The notes under the pieces: generated by a model | What the model saw: only the letters and a program-made list of their open reading frames with translations | The model's database searches: none | Told to the model about the DNA's origin: nothing | Program-made: the position numbers and the translations under genes | Source of the DNA: JAAOYC01 sp036481345 | GTDB lineage: Archaea; Nanobdellota; Nanobdellia; Woesearchaeales; WJKL01 | DNA length: 22,663 nt | NCBI GenBank assembly: GCA_036481345.1 | Contig: JAZGHU010000038.1 | Coordinates: 1-22,663 of the forward strand | Reading direction: 5' to 3' | Shown: positions 7,520-14,881 of the stretch, in pieces | Layout of the letters: each line of letters begins with the position of its first letter | Position numbering within the stretch: position 1 is the first letter of the stretch

Positions 7520-9186
7520 ATCTTTTTGACCATATAAGGCCCTTGTTTTTTATATTTTAATTTTTTATAATAGTTTCTTACACCTATTCCTGAGATTATG
7601 ATTATTTTATCTTTATGATATGTTTTTGCAATATTTTCTGCTTTTTTTAGTAATGCTTTGCCTATTCCTTTATGTTGAATTTTTCCTGATTTTCCAATTC
7701 CTGTTGCTGGGCCATAAACATGAAGCTCTCTGATTAGTGCTGCATCATCTGTTATTTCTTTTCTTAGGGAAGATGATGGGAATCTTAGTCTGCAGAATCC
7801 GAATAAGTTATTATATTTGTCTACTGCTTCAATAAAAAATTCATTTCCTTTGCTTGCATTATAATACATTGTTGTTATTTTTGGCTTTGCTATTTTTTGT
7901 GCTCTACCCACTTCTCTACATCTTATGCATTTGCATTTGATTTTTTCTTTTTTTGTGATAATCTCTACATATTGTCTTAGATTAGTTCTATCAACACCTG
8001 CTGCTGTCATGTAGGTTGGGATGTCTCTTTGTATACGCATGATTCTTACATATTTTGGAATGAATTTTTTTGCTTGTGCTATGATTTTTGCTGCTTTAGT
8101 TGTTGTTAAGGGCTTGAATTTCTTTTTTTTGTATAATTTGTATAGTTCTGTTCCTTCAACCACCATGCATGGATATATCTTTAGCATGTCTGGCTTAAAA
8201 TCTGGATTTTCAAAAAGTTCTTTTAATCCTTTTAGATCTTGACTTGGAGTTATTCCTGGAAGGCCTAACATGTAGTGAGCATTAATCTTAAATCCTAGAT
8301 CTTTTAGAATCTTGAAAGATTTTATTGTATCTTTTACTTTGTGACCACGTTTAATTGATTTTAGTGCTTTATCATAAACAGATTGAACTCCTAATTCTAC
8401 TCTTGTGCATCCTAATCTTAGCATTTCATCTGCTTGTTTTTTTAGTGCATAATCAGGCCTTGTTTCTAAGGTTAAGCCAACACATTTAATGTTTGAAGAT
8501 TCGTTTTTCTTTTGTTCTTGTTTTAGATTTGATTTTGATCTTTTTAGTTTTAGCAATTTTGCTTTAATATGTTTAGCTCTATCTGGATCGTCAACTGCTC
8601 CTGGAAGTTCGAAAAAATCTTTGAATTTTTTATAATCGAATTTGTTGTTTTTGTAAAAAAGTTCTGAAAAATCGTTCATTGCTTTGAAGCAGAGTCTTAT
8701 GAAGTTTTCTTGATAAGATTTTTTAAATGATGGGAATGTACCCCCCATTATTATTAATTCAACTTTTTCTGGATTTTGTCCCATTACAATGTAATGTTCT
8801 AGTCTGTTCATGATTTGTCTGTATGGATCAAACTCATTTCTTAATGCTCTCATTGTAGCTGGTTCTTTTCCTGTATAAGATTGTGGAATATCTCCTTGTG
8901 GAGAAGCAGGGCCACCAGGACACATCAGGCATTTTCCATGCGGACAAGAAAATGGATATGACATAACTGCAACAACTGCAACTCCTGAAATAGTTCTTGT
9001 TGGCTTTGTAATTAGTTTTAGTTTTCTTGCTTGGGTTGGAGTTGCGTGAAGAAGAATTTGAATATCAGTAGGATGTTTTTTTACTTTGTATTTTTTACAT
9101 AGCTTATGTTTTAATCTATTTAATTGAATTTTGGTTGGATGTTTCTCTATTATATTTTGAATTAACTCTTGATATAGTTGTTTCAT
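7516..9186 (-). CDS. elp3: Elp3-type tRNA uridine(34) carboxymethyl synthase (radical SAM + acetyltransferase)
   Basis: The 556-residue protein has the full archaeal Elp3 layout. A radical SAM domain carries the cluster motif CPHGKCLMC (Cys81, Cys86, Cys89) followed by PGGPASPQGDIPQSYTG. A central region holds the LETRPDYA and LGVQS motifs. A Cys-rich zinc site (KCKCIRCREVG) comes next. The GNAT acetyltransferase domain, over about the last 100 residues, has ELHVYGPATGIG and HKGIGKALLKKAE. Elp3 uses acetyl-CoA and SAM to start cm5U-type modification of wobble U34 in tRNA. Archaeal Elp3 acts alone, without the other Elongator subunits, and none are seen here. Length is normal for the family. 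The ATG is supported by TTTAAATA 26 nt upstream, which predicts a leaderless mRNA. Confidence 0.96.
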   Translation of the reverse strand: MKQLYQELIQNIIEKHPTKIQLNRLKHKLCKKYKVKKHPTDIQILLHATPTQARKLKLITKPTRTISGVAVVAVMSYPFSCPHGKCLMCPGGPASPQGDIPQSYTGKEPATMRALRNEFDPYRQIMNRLEHYIVMGQNPEKVELIIMGGTFPSFKKSYQENFIRLCFKAMNDFSELFYKNNKFDYKKFKDFFELPGAVDDPDRAKHIKAKLLKLKRSKSNLKQEQKKNESSNIKCVGLTLETRPDYALKKQADEMLRLGCTRVELGVQSVYDKALKSIKRGHKVKDTIKSFKILKDLGFKINAHYMLGLPGITPSQDLKGLKELFENPDFKPDMLKIYPCMVVEGTELYKLYKKKKFKPLTTTKAAKIIAQAKKFIPKYVRIMRIQRDIPTYMTAAGVDRTNLRQYVEIITKKEKIKCKCIRCREVGRAQKIAKPKITTMYYNASKGNEFFIEAVDKYNNLFGFCRLRFPSSSLRKEITDDAALIRELHVYGPATGIGKSGKIQHKGIGKALLKKAENIAKTYHKDKIIIISGIGVRNYYKKLKYKKQGPYMVKKI

Positions 9187-9208
9187 AGAAATATATGTTT
9201 ATTGAGGG

Positions 9209-9216
9209 TATTTAAA
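9209..9216 (-). promoter_or_regulatory. TATA box for elp3
   Basis: On the minus strand the sequence reads TTTAAATA, centred 26 nt before the ATG at 9186, so transcription should begin at or next to the start codon. Confidence 0.65.
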
Positions 9217-9217
9217 C

Positions 9218-9260
9218 GTTTGGCTTTGCCAAACATAGATTCAAAAACTTTGTTTTTGAA
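9218..9260. repeat. Two tandem perfect hairpins with TTT/AAA loops
   Basis: GTTTGGC-TTT-GCCAAAC (9218-9234) and TTCAAAAAC-TTT-GTTTTTGAA (9240-9260) sit between the end of the metalloprotease gene and the elp3 promoter. Both loops are the same triplet. They could form the 3' end of the metalloprotease mRNA or bind a regulator of elp3. The repeats are seen; the role is open. Confidence 0.7.
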
Positions 9261-9277
9261 CTAAAGGTTTGTGGAAA

Positions 9278-9997
9278 TCAAATCAAAGAATATACTTCAA
9301 CCAAACCTTCTACAATCTCTTCATCAATTATTTTTTTGTTTCCAGTGCAGGCACCTTCTTTTTGTATTGTCAGGCCAACACCTTCTTCTGATTGATACAT
9401 TATTGATTTTGTGTTGTTTATATGGCTATATCCAAATGTGTGAAGTATTTCATGGATCTCAACATTGTTATGTCCGCAAGTGCCTATGTAAAATCCAGAT
9501 GTTCCTGTTCCTTTTGTTTCTGCAAATCCGCCCAATCCAATGAGTTTGATCTCTGCTTTTAGGATTTCAAATCCTTGTCTTTTTGTGATTCTTGCTTCAC
9601 CTAGTTTATGGGCGCAGATTGTTTCATAGTGATATATAACCCCTTCTTCTCTTCTTATATCTACAGTTACTTTATAACAATCTTCAATAAAAGAACAAGT
9701 TATGTCAATATTGGCTGGTTGATCTATTTTTTCAAAACTTACAATACCATCTGTAGTATCAGAAATCTCATCAAATGCTCTTATGATCTTTCTAGATTCA
9801 TAATCACCGCATTTATCTTCATTAACAATATAATATGTAATGGGCATGTCTTTCCAATGATAGTATTCTATCTCTGGTTCTTCTGGTATAGTAACTTCTG
9901 GTTCTTGTATAACTTCTGGAATAGTTTCATTTTGGGGAATGGGCTGGATGTAAGTACAGCCTGTTAGAATTAACAACAACAGTAAAAGTTTTTTCAT
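9278..9997 (-). CDS. Metzincin-type zinc metalloprotease lipoprotein
   Basis: The 239-residue protein begins with a lipoprotein signal: a hydrophobic run and then LTGC, with lipid-linked Cys14. A short acidic, Pro-rich linker follows (residues 17-47). The catalytic region has HEILHTFGYSH (182-192), a full HExxHxxGxxH zinc site with Glu183 as base. A Met-turn-like SIMY follows (Met200). These two elements define metzincins such as matrixin- and archaemetzincin-type peptidases. Six further Cys residues (63, 101, 107, 128, 174, 217) suggest disulfides outside the cell. It probably cleaves peptides at the outer face of the membrane. The exact family is not fixed. It diverges from the cupin gene, and its ATG has a TATA box about 26 nt upstream (leaderless). 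Confidence 0.88.
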   Translation of the reverse strand: MKKLLLLLLILTGCTYIQPIPQNETIPEVIQEPEVTIPEEPEIEYYHWKDMPITYYIVNEDKCGDYESRKIIRAFDEISDTTDGIVSFEKIDQPANIDITCSFIEDCYKVTVDIRREEGVIYHYETICAHKLGEARITKRQGFEILKAEIKLIGLGGFAETKGTGTSGFYIGTCGHNNVEIHEILHTFGYSHINNTKSIMYQSEEGVGLTIQKEGACTGNKKIIDEEIVEGLVEVYSLI

Positions 9998-10004
9998 AGA
10001 ATTG

Positions 10005-10068
10005 AATTAGTTAAGGGTTATTTAAAACTATCTAAAGAAAAAGTTTTTTAAACTACCCCTAACCAATT
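10005..10068. promoter_or_regulatory. Symmetric divergent promoter for the metalloprotease and cupin genes
   Basis: Two TATA boxes face apart: minus-strand TTTTAAATAA at 10018-10027, about 26 nt from the ATG at 9997, and plus-strand TTTTTAAAC at 10045-10053, 26 nt from the ATG at 10075. Outer arms AATTAGTTAAGGG (10005-10017) and CCCCTAACCAATT (10056-10068) are inverted copies matching at 11 of 13 positions. One factor could thus contact both start sites. Confidence 0.6.
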
Positions 10069-10074
10069 ATTTTC

Positions 10075-10737
10075 ATGCAAATAACAATTATTCCAAGATA
10101 TGGTCAGATTAAGAATACTATCTTTAGATTGGTGCCTATTACTGATTCTTTAGAAGAAGATGAAAAAGAACATGTTGTTGCTTTGAATTTTGAGATTAGA
10201 GATGAAGATATAGGTAAACTTGCTGAATTAAAGGAATTTGTTGATTTGATTGTAGTGAGAGGTATAACAGAGAGTAGTTTAGATGATATTTATCATTCTT
10301 TATCTTCAAAAGAATTAGATATAAATGAAGAATTTGTTTTTTATTCTCCTACAGCAGAAAAACACAAAGGAAAAATGTCTCATTCTAGTCAATCAGATGC
10401 TGTATATGAATGGATAATTAATAGACCTGAAGAACCAGTAAAAGGAGAAGCTCCTGTTGCACTTTTATTGCAAAATATAAAACCTAATGGAAAAACTTCT
10501 AATCATTATCATGATAATACTAGAGAGGGTTTTCTATCTCTTGCAGGGCAGACAATTTTGGGAGGGAGGGCAGTAAGAGATAAAATTTCAAGTTCTGAAC
10601 AAATTTTAGGTAAAGATTCGTTTATATTTGTTGAACAAAAAACACCTCATCAGTTGAGAACAACTAATGGAAGAGCACTTAATTGTTTATGCTTGAAACC
10701 CTATGATCCTGATATGAAAGATCATTTTTATGAGTAA
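10075..10737 (+). CDS. Cupin-fold protein with an unrecognised N-terminal region
   Basis: The 220-residue protein has a cupin core in its C-terminal half. NHYHDNTREGFLSLAG holds the metal ligands His144, His146 and Glu151, and PHQ (His192) is the second-motif histidine. These four residues are the usual cupin metal site, so it should bind Fe, Mn or Zn. The first 100 residues form a separate domain I do not recognise, rich in charged residues and beginning MQITIIPRYG. The substrate cannot be told: cupins include dioxygenases, isomerases and sugar-binding regulators. The ATG is fixed by the TATA box 26 nt upstream. A separate promoter precedes the next gene, so an operon is unlikely. Confidence 0.85.
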   Translation: MQITIIPRYGQIKNTIFRLVPITDSLEEDEKEHVVALNFEIRDEDIGKLAELKEFVDLIVVRGITESSLDDIYHSLSSKELDINEEFVFYSPTAEKHKGKMSHSSQSDAVYEWIINRPEEPVKGEAPVALLLQNIKPNGKTSNHYHDNTREGFLSLAGQTILGGRAVRDKISSSEQILGKDSFIFVEQKTPHQLRTTNGRALNCLCLKPYDPDMKDHFYE

Positions 10738-10750
10738 ATATTTTCATGAA

Positions 10751-10760
10751 GGTTTTTAAA
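10751..10760 (+). promoter_or_regulatory. TATA box for the kinase-like gene
   Basis: GGTTTTTAAA is centred 27 nt before the ATG at 10783, the same spacing as other leaderless genes here. Confidence 0.6.
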
Positions 10761-10782
10761 GAGTTTCTCATTCTATTGAATT

Positions 10783-11859
10783 ATGCTAAAACAGACTGAA
10801 CAAAATCCTTTCTTAGATTTAAAATGGGAGTATCTTAGGGCATTATCAGAATCAGATAAGCATAAAGTTGACAGGGTGTTTGATCCAGATACCAGCAAGA
10901 TATGGGATTTACTTGGTGAATTAGATATAAAATTAAGAGGGCAGCGAAATCTCGACTTTAAGCTTGATGAGCCTCAGACCTATAATGGGGTTGAATATAA
11001 ATTTGTAAAAGTCAAAGGACATCATTATATCCCTCCAGAGAAGGATAAGGTATTTATGCCATCTCCTTTGACTTATCCTGATGATGCAGGAATGCCTATT
11101 TGCATGAAAAAAATCAGTCATAATACAAGCAGGGCATATTTCTTCAAAAAAATTATTGATAAGATTAATCCAATGTTTATAAGATCCTTTGAATTTGAAA
11201 AAGGAAGGAGAGTAGATTACTTTAAACCAAAAACTAGGCCAAGTGGTGCTATGAGGAAAGAAGAAATAGAAACAGAAGTTGATTTAGAAGAAAAGTGTTT
11301 TGAAAGGGGAGTACTGGCTCCTGTTCCAATTGCTAAAATAAAATATCCTTTTACATACAAGGGAGAAGAAACATATGCTTATGTGTCTTTAATACCAGAT
11401 AATAATGAGATTATGGCATATCATGTACATAATTCTTTAGATTTAGAAAAATTAAATGATGTTATAGCAAGCCAGTTTGAAGCTTTGAAAGAGTTGCATG
11501 ATAAGGATATAGTTCATTTGTTTTTCCATTATGGGAATTCTTCTTTCTTAGGCAATACAAAAAGAATTGTTTATCATGATTTTGAAGACAGTATAGATAT
11601 TTTAGGAATGGATGATCTACTTAAAGCAGATTATAAAGCATTAGACCTTGCTGAACTTTTGTGCATGACAAATCATATTTTCTTAGAAGACAAGGAAAAA
11701 GGAGATGAGTTGTTTGAATCAGGACTTAATGCTTATTTTAGAGATGGTTGTTCTTTGTTAACAAAAAAGATTGCAGAAGATGTTAAGAATTCTAAAAGTC
11801 TTGAGGAATCTGGAATGAAAATTTATAGTTATCTGAGTAGGTTATCCAGAACAGTTTAA
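10783..11859 (+). CDS. Kinase-fold-like protein with a degenerate catalytic loop (possible pseudokinase)
   Basis: The 358-residue protein is not recognisable from one clear motif, but the order of elements resembles small-molecule/RIO-type kinases. A candidate beta3 Lys is in ICMKK (109-110). A helix-C-like stretch EVDLEEKCFERGVLAPVPIAKI (165-186) is followed by a hinge-like strand. The loop LHDKDIVHLFFHYGNSS (239-254) aligns with the family pattern LHxxGIVHGDLHxGN. Then RIVYHDFEDS (261-270) stands where the metal-binding DFE/DFG lies, and KALDLAELL (285-293) follows. The catalytic Asp of HGD is replaced by Phe247, while the Asn252 and Asp266 equivalents remain. It may be a pseudokinase or a divergent enzyme. 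The alignment is by eye. The ATG is supported by a TATA box. The stop overlaps the HTH-CBS gene stop (TTAA). Confidence 0.8.
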   Translation: MLKQTEQNPFLDLKWEYLRALSESDKHKVDRVFDPDTSKIWDLLGELDIKLRGQRNLDFKLDEPQTYNGVEYKFVKVKGHHYIPPEKDKVFMPSPLTYPDDAGMPICMKKISHNTSRAYFFKKIIDKINPMFIRSFEFEKGRRVDYFKPKTRPSGAMRKEEIETEVDLEEKCFERGVLAPVPIAKIKYPFTYKGEETYAYVSLIPDNNEIMAYHVHNSLDLEKLNDVIASQFEALKELHDKDIVHLFFHYGNSSFLGNTKRIVYHDFEDSIDILGMDDLLKADYKALDLAELLCMTNHIFLEDKEKGDELFESGLNAYFRDGCSLLTKKIAEDVKNSKSLEESGMKIYSYLSRLSRTV

Positions 11860-12407
11860 AAAAATCCTGTCTTATATACTCTGATAAGAACATCTGATTT
11901 TGTTATAACACCAATACTTTTTCCTTTTTCTACTACAACAAGAATAGGATAATGTTTTAGTAAATCAGTAATTATTGTCAAAGAAGCATCTTTTGTTATT
12001 GTTGGTGGAGAATCTTCCATGACATCTTTTGCTTTTAGGTTCTTTTTTCCTTCTGTGAATGCATCCAAGACATCTTTTTCTGAGATGAATCCAACTAATC
12101 TATTTTCTTCTACAACTACAACTTGAGAAATCTCATATTTTCTCATCTGTTTTATGGCGTCTGTGATTGGAGAGTCTGGCTTGACTGAAACAACCTGCCT
12201 TATCATGATCTCTTCTGCTTTTGCCTCATTTTTTTTTGATAATTCTTCTAAGGCTGTGAATATCTTTTTTGCATTAGAATAAGTTGGATCTAATCTTCCT
12301 GCCTCTATCTTAGCTATAAGGCTTTGTGATACACCAGATTTCTTTGCTAAATCTACTTGTGTCAGATTGAATTTCTTTCTAACATCTCTTATGTCTTTTA
12401 ATTCCAT
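11856..12407 (-). CDS. HTH (XRE family) – tandem CBS domain regulator
   Basis: The 183-residue protein has an N-terminal Cro/C1-type helix-turn-helix (residues about 5-58: RKKFNLTQVDLAKKSGVSQ, LIAKIEAGRLDPTYSN). Two CBS domains follow, at about 65-120 (MIRQVVSVKPDSPITDAI to FISEKDVLDAF) and about 126-180 (VMEDSPPTITKDASL to GVITKSDVLIRV). Paired CBS domains form a Bateman module that usually senses adenine nucleotides or SAM. The HTH-CBS fusion is widespread in archaea. It is most likely a ligand-responsive transcription factor. Targets are unknown. A near-perfect inverted repeat lies just beyond its own TATA box and could be an autoregulatory site. Confidence 0.93.
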   Translation of the reverse strand: MELKDIRDVRKKFNLTQVDLAKKSGVSQSLIAKIEAGRLDPTYSNAKKIFTALEELSKKNEAKAEEIMIRQVVSVKPDSPITDAIKQMRKYEISQVVVVEENRLVGFISEKDVLDAFTEGKKNLKAKDVMEDSPPTITKDASLTIITDLLKHYPILVVVEKGKSIGVITKSDVLIRVYKTGFF

Positions 12408-12428
12408 AAGAAGGAATAATTATGAATT

Positions 12429-12437
12429 GTTTATATT
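12429..12437 (-). promoter_or_regulatory. TATA box for the HTH-CBS gene
   Basis: The minus strand reads AATATAAAC, centred 26 nt before the ATG at 12407. Confidence 0.55.
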
Positions 12438-12439
12438 AC

Positions 12440-12463
12440 TTTCGGAATATTTGTATTCTGAAA
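12440..12463. promoter_or_regulatory. Inverted repeat upstream of the HTH-CBS promoter (operator candidate)
   Basis: TTTCGGAATA (12440-12449) and TATTCTGAAA (12454-12463) are reverse complements with one mismatch, around a TTTG spacer. The site starts 3 bp beyond the TATA box and ends 12 bp before the SDR stop. It is the size of a dimeric HTH operator. It could also act as a 3' hairpin of the SDR mRNA, but no T tract follows it in the minus direction. Confidence 0.55.
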
Positions 12464-12475
12464 ATAATATAAAGA

Positions 12476-13189
12476 TTATACAGAAGGCAGTAATTTTTCT
12501 TCAAGAATTTCAGAAAGATGCTGGATCTCTCCTTCAGAGCCCATAACTAATGTTTCACCAGAGGTTCTTGTTTTTAAAATATGATCTACCAATGAATGAG
12601 CAATCACATTTGGTTCTGTTAATCCAAACTCATCTATTATCTCTTCTTTTCCAATATTTTTGAAAGATTTTCTTACTCTCCAATAACCAGATGTGTCCAT
12701 CGCAGGCATACAATAATGGTTTATTGTCAAATCTGGAGTGTTTTCTGCAATCTGTCCTGTGAATGCTCTTAAGTATTGTTTTGCAATTGTATAAGGAAGT
12801 AAATAAGGATTGCCGAGTTTATATGACCATTGACTTCCGATAGTTATTGCTCTTGGATCTTCAGAACTAAGCAGTTTAGCTCCTAATTCTTCAAAAACAG
12901 TTGCAACATAAGTAAGATTTTTTAAAAGATTTTTTTCCCAGTCTTGTTTTGTTAGCTGTGATTTATGCTTTGCTTCAGTTCCACCAACAATACAAGCAAT
13001 AAAATCTAAAGAATCATGATCTGCTTTGATAGCTTTAAGTGTTGTTCTCCATTTATCTTTATTAGTTACATCGCAGCTATAGTCAGCCCTAGATCTAGCA
13101 ACAGTAATATTATCATAACCCCTTTCTGAGAGTTCAGATGATACTTCTTTTCCAAAACCTTTTGTTCCCCCTATAACTAGTGATTTCAT
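12476..13189 (-). CDS. Short-chain dehydrogenase/reductase (SDR) family oxidoreductase
   Basis: The 237-residue protein has the Rossmann cofactor motif GGTKGFG (7-13) at its N terminus. The catalytic triad is Ser119 (IGSQWSY), Tyr133 and Lys137 (YTIAK). Arg32 after the second strand and Asp40 in SCDVTNK may help bind the cofactor's adenosine part. The length is typical of classical SDRs. The usual NNAG structural motif is replaced by ACIVGG (65-70). The substrate is not predictable. It is preceded by the phosphoesterase gene on the same strand, 41 nt away, but has its own TATA box, so it is probably transcribed alone. Confidence 0.9.
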   Translation of the reverse strand: MKSLVIGGTKGFGKEVSSELSERGYDNITVARSRADYSCDVTNKDKWRTTLKAIKADHDSLDFIACIVGGTEAKHKSQLTKQDWEKNLLKNLTYVATVFEELGAKLLSSEDPRAITIGSQWSYKLGNPYLLPYTIAKQYLRAFTGQIAENTPDLTINHYCMPAMDTSGYWRVRKSFKNIGKEEIIDEFGLTEPNVIAHSLVDHILKTRTSGETLVMGSEGEIQHLSEILEEKLLPSV

Positions 13190-13210
13190 ATAAAATGTAA
13201 TAAAATAAGG

Positions 13211-13220
13211 GTTTAAAAAC
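13211..13220 (-). promoter_or_regulatory. TATA box for the SDR gene
   Basis: The minus strand reads GTTTTTAAAC, centred 26 nt before the ATG at 13189. The same ten-base word precedes the phosphoesterase gene at 13948-13957. Confidence 0.6.
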
Positions 13221-13230
13221 CTTTGGGATT

Positions 13231-13926
13231 TTAGAGGTTTTTTAGCTTCCCAAAATTATAAATTTTATCTCCAACTACAAAAGCCTCAAAATTAGAAATA
13301 TCTTTTAAAAATGGAGATAATAGTTTTTCTTTTGTTACATCTGAGCCTTGTGTTACTAAGTTCAAGGAAGGCATTACAATCAAAGTTTTTCTTTTGTAGG
13401 TTCCTTTTAGGAAGCATTTGAAGTTTTCTCCTGGTCTTTGTTCAAAGGAAATTGCTGGATGTTCATGTCCAATGATTATTGTTTTGATTCCTTTTAGTTC
13501 TTTTATTAGTTTGTGACCATGTGTAATTAGGATATTGCCTATTACTAATTGATCTGCTGTTGTGATTTTCTTTTTCTCTGCAATCGGCCCTAAGACTTTG
13601 TCATGATTGCCTTTAATCAAGATTATTTTTTTGCAGTATCTTCCTAAGAAGTCAATTAATCTTACTGCGTGGCGCCATTCTTGATTAGAAATAGTTCCAT
13701 GTTCGTGCTTGACATCTCCATTGATTATGATTGTTTCTGGCTTTATTTTCTTTAGAATAGGTTCTAATCTCTGAATCAAATCTTTGAAATGAAAGTGAGG
13801 AATCATTACTCCTTGTTTGTTTAAAGATTCTTCATAACCAAGGTGGGTATCAGAGATAATTAAAGTTTTATATTTAGTTAAGTATAATGCTAAATCTATT
13901 ATTTTTATGTTTTTAGTTATATTCAT
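13231..13926 (-). CDS. SbcD/Mre11-related archaeal metallophosphoesterase
   Basis: The 231-residue protein has all calcineurin-like motifs in order: SDTHLG (Asp26, His28), NGD (Asp71), KGNHD (Asn107, His108), THGHK (His136) and GHEHP (His154, His156). This complete two-metal site indicates an active phosphoesterase. Size, spacing and the start IIDLALYL fit the archaeal SbcD-related family (TIGR00024 as I remember it). It is much shorter than true Mre11, lacks a capping domain and has no Rad50 neighbour, so a role in DNA end processing is not implied. The substrate may be a nucleotide or nucleic acid. The ATG has a TATA box 26 nt upstream (leaderless). Confidence 0.93.
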   Translation of the reverse strand: MNITKNIKIIDLALYLTKYKTLIISDTHLGYEESLNKQGVMIPHFHFKDLIQRLEPILKKIKPETIIINGDVKHEHGTISNQEWRHAVRLIDFLGRYCKKIILIKGNHDKVLGPIAEKKKITTADQLVIGNILITHGHKLIKELKGIKTIIIGHEHPAISFEQRPGENFKCFLKGTYKRKTLIVMPSLNLVTQGSDVTKEKLLSPFLKDISNFEAFVVGDKIYNFGKLKNL

Positions 13927-13947
13927 TTTTTAGATTAAATGTTTAAA

Positions 13948-13957
13948 GTTTAAAAAC
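13948..13957 (-). promoter_or_regulatory. TATA box for the phosphoesterase gene
   Basis: The minus strand reads GTTTTTAAAC, centred 26 nt before the ATG at 13926. An overlapping TTTAAAC copy lies a few bases closer. Confidence 0.6.
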
Positions 13958-14025
13958 CTATGTTTAGAAATCTGTTCTCTCCTATCCAAAAAAGCCCCTT
14001 TTCTAAATTTAGTCAGGAATGCAAA

Positions 14026-14829
14026 TTAATCTAAAAAACATTTTAGATTGTATTTCTGAACATATTCTTCTACTTCTGCAGGATCAGTAGTCAGTTTACC
14101 TGAATTAAGTAGTGCTGCTTCCATTACATGTCTAGCATACTGTTCTATTCCCCTTAGTCCAACATTACCCCCTACATCTTGAACTGTGAATAAACAAGAA
14201 TCTAAACTTGTTAGATTTCCTTCGGATTTAAAGGCCTCTGCTGCGTTATATGTTATTATGAGTTCCCTGAATACCCTTGCATTACTTATTTCATTATTGA
14301 ATTCAAATCTATCAACACCTTCTGGCAATAATACTGATCTTCTTTCCATCTGATCATATGTGAATAGTATAAACTCTTGTTTTGGATCATACATACAAAA
14401 GTAACGAGTATTTCTTTTTGCTGTTAATATCAACTCATCTCTAGCCTCGATCATTTCAAATCCATGAACTTTTTTTATTGGATTTTCTGTTTCATAGCCC
14501 CCATTGACCATTATTAAATATTCAATATAATCTCCTGGGTCAAAAGAATATGGTTCTTCTCTTTGTGCAAAGGCTCCCCATGTTGGATTTTTTTCTCTAT
14601 CTTGTTCTAGTTCCCAACTTACTACATCTGGATTGACTTTTTCATCTTCATCAGATATCCAATCTTGTTTTTTTGGATGTGTTTTTTCGTGTTTTTTCGA
14701 ATATATATTGGGATCATCTCTTTCAAATTCTCCAACCATTAAATCAAATAATTTTGGAAAATCTAATCTTAGATCTTCAGAAGCGTCTGGTTTGTTTTGT
14801 ATAAATCCTCGAAAAAAGTCTGATGTCAT
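14026..14829 (-). CDS. Unrecognised soluble protein (267 aa)
   Basis: I do not recognise this protein. It has no signal peptide or membrane segment. Residues 33-95 are strongly charged and rich in Asp, Glu, Lys and Trp (SKKHEKTHPKKQDWISDEDE) and look disordered. Residues 96-190 look beta-rich (YIEYLIMVNGGYE, ELILTAKRNTRYFCMYD, EFILFTYDQMERRSVLLP). The remainder is helical (ARHVMEAALLNSG) and ends KCFLD. The minus-strand TATA-like CTTTTTAAATAA (14868-14879) is about 44 nt from the ATG, so a leader of about 18 nt is expected. It contains AGGGGG as a possible weak ribosome site. The gene follows the lhr-alkD operon on the same strand but with its own promoter. Confidence 0.8.
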   Translation of the reverse strand: MTSDFFRGFIQNKPDASEDLRLDFPKLFDLMVGEFERDDPNIYSKKHEKTHPKKQDWISDEDEKVNPDVVSWELEQDREKNPTWGAFAQREEPYSFDPGDYIEYLIMVNGGYETENPIKKVHGFEMIEARDELILTAKRNTRYFCMYDPKQEFILFTYDQMERRSVLLPEGVDRFEFNNEISNARVFRELIITYNAAEAFKSEGNLTSLDSCLFTVQDVGGNVGLRGIEQYARHVMEAALLNSGKLTTDPAEVEEYVQKYNLKCFLD

Positions 14830-14867
14830 TTTATATGTTCCCCCTATTGAAATTTAGAATTAAACGT

Positions 14868-14879
14868 TATTTAAAAAGT
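14868..14879 (-). promoter_or_regulatory. TATA box for the 14829 gene
   Basis: The minus strand reads CTTTTTAAATAA just after the alkD stop. The distance of about 44 nt to the ATG implies a short leader. Confidence 0.5.
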
Positions 14880-14881
14880 TT

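Noticed and set aside
9271..9543. Plus-strand frame opposite the metalloprotease catalytic region
   Set aside because: The minus-strand frame holds the zinc motif and lipobox; this one is its shadow.
13231..13926. True Mre11/SbcD nuclease
   Set aside because: Too short, no capping domain, no Rad50/SbcC partner. The small archaeal SbcD-related family fits better.
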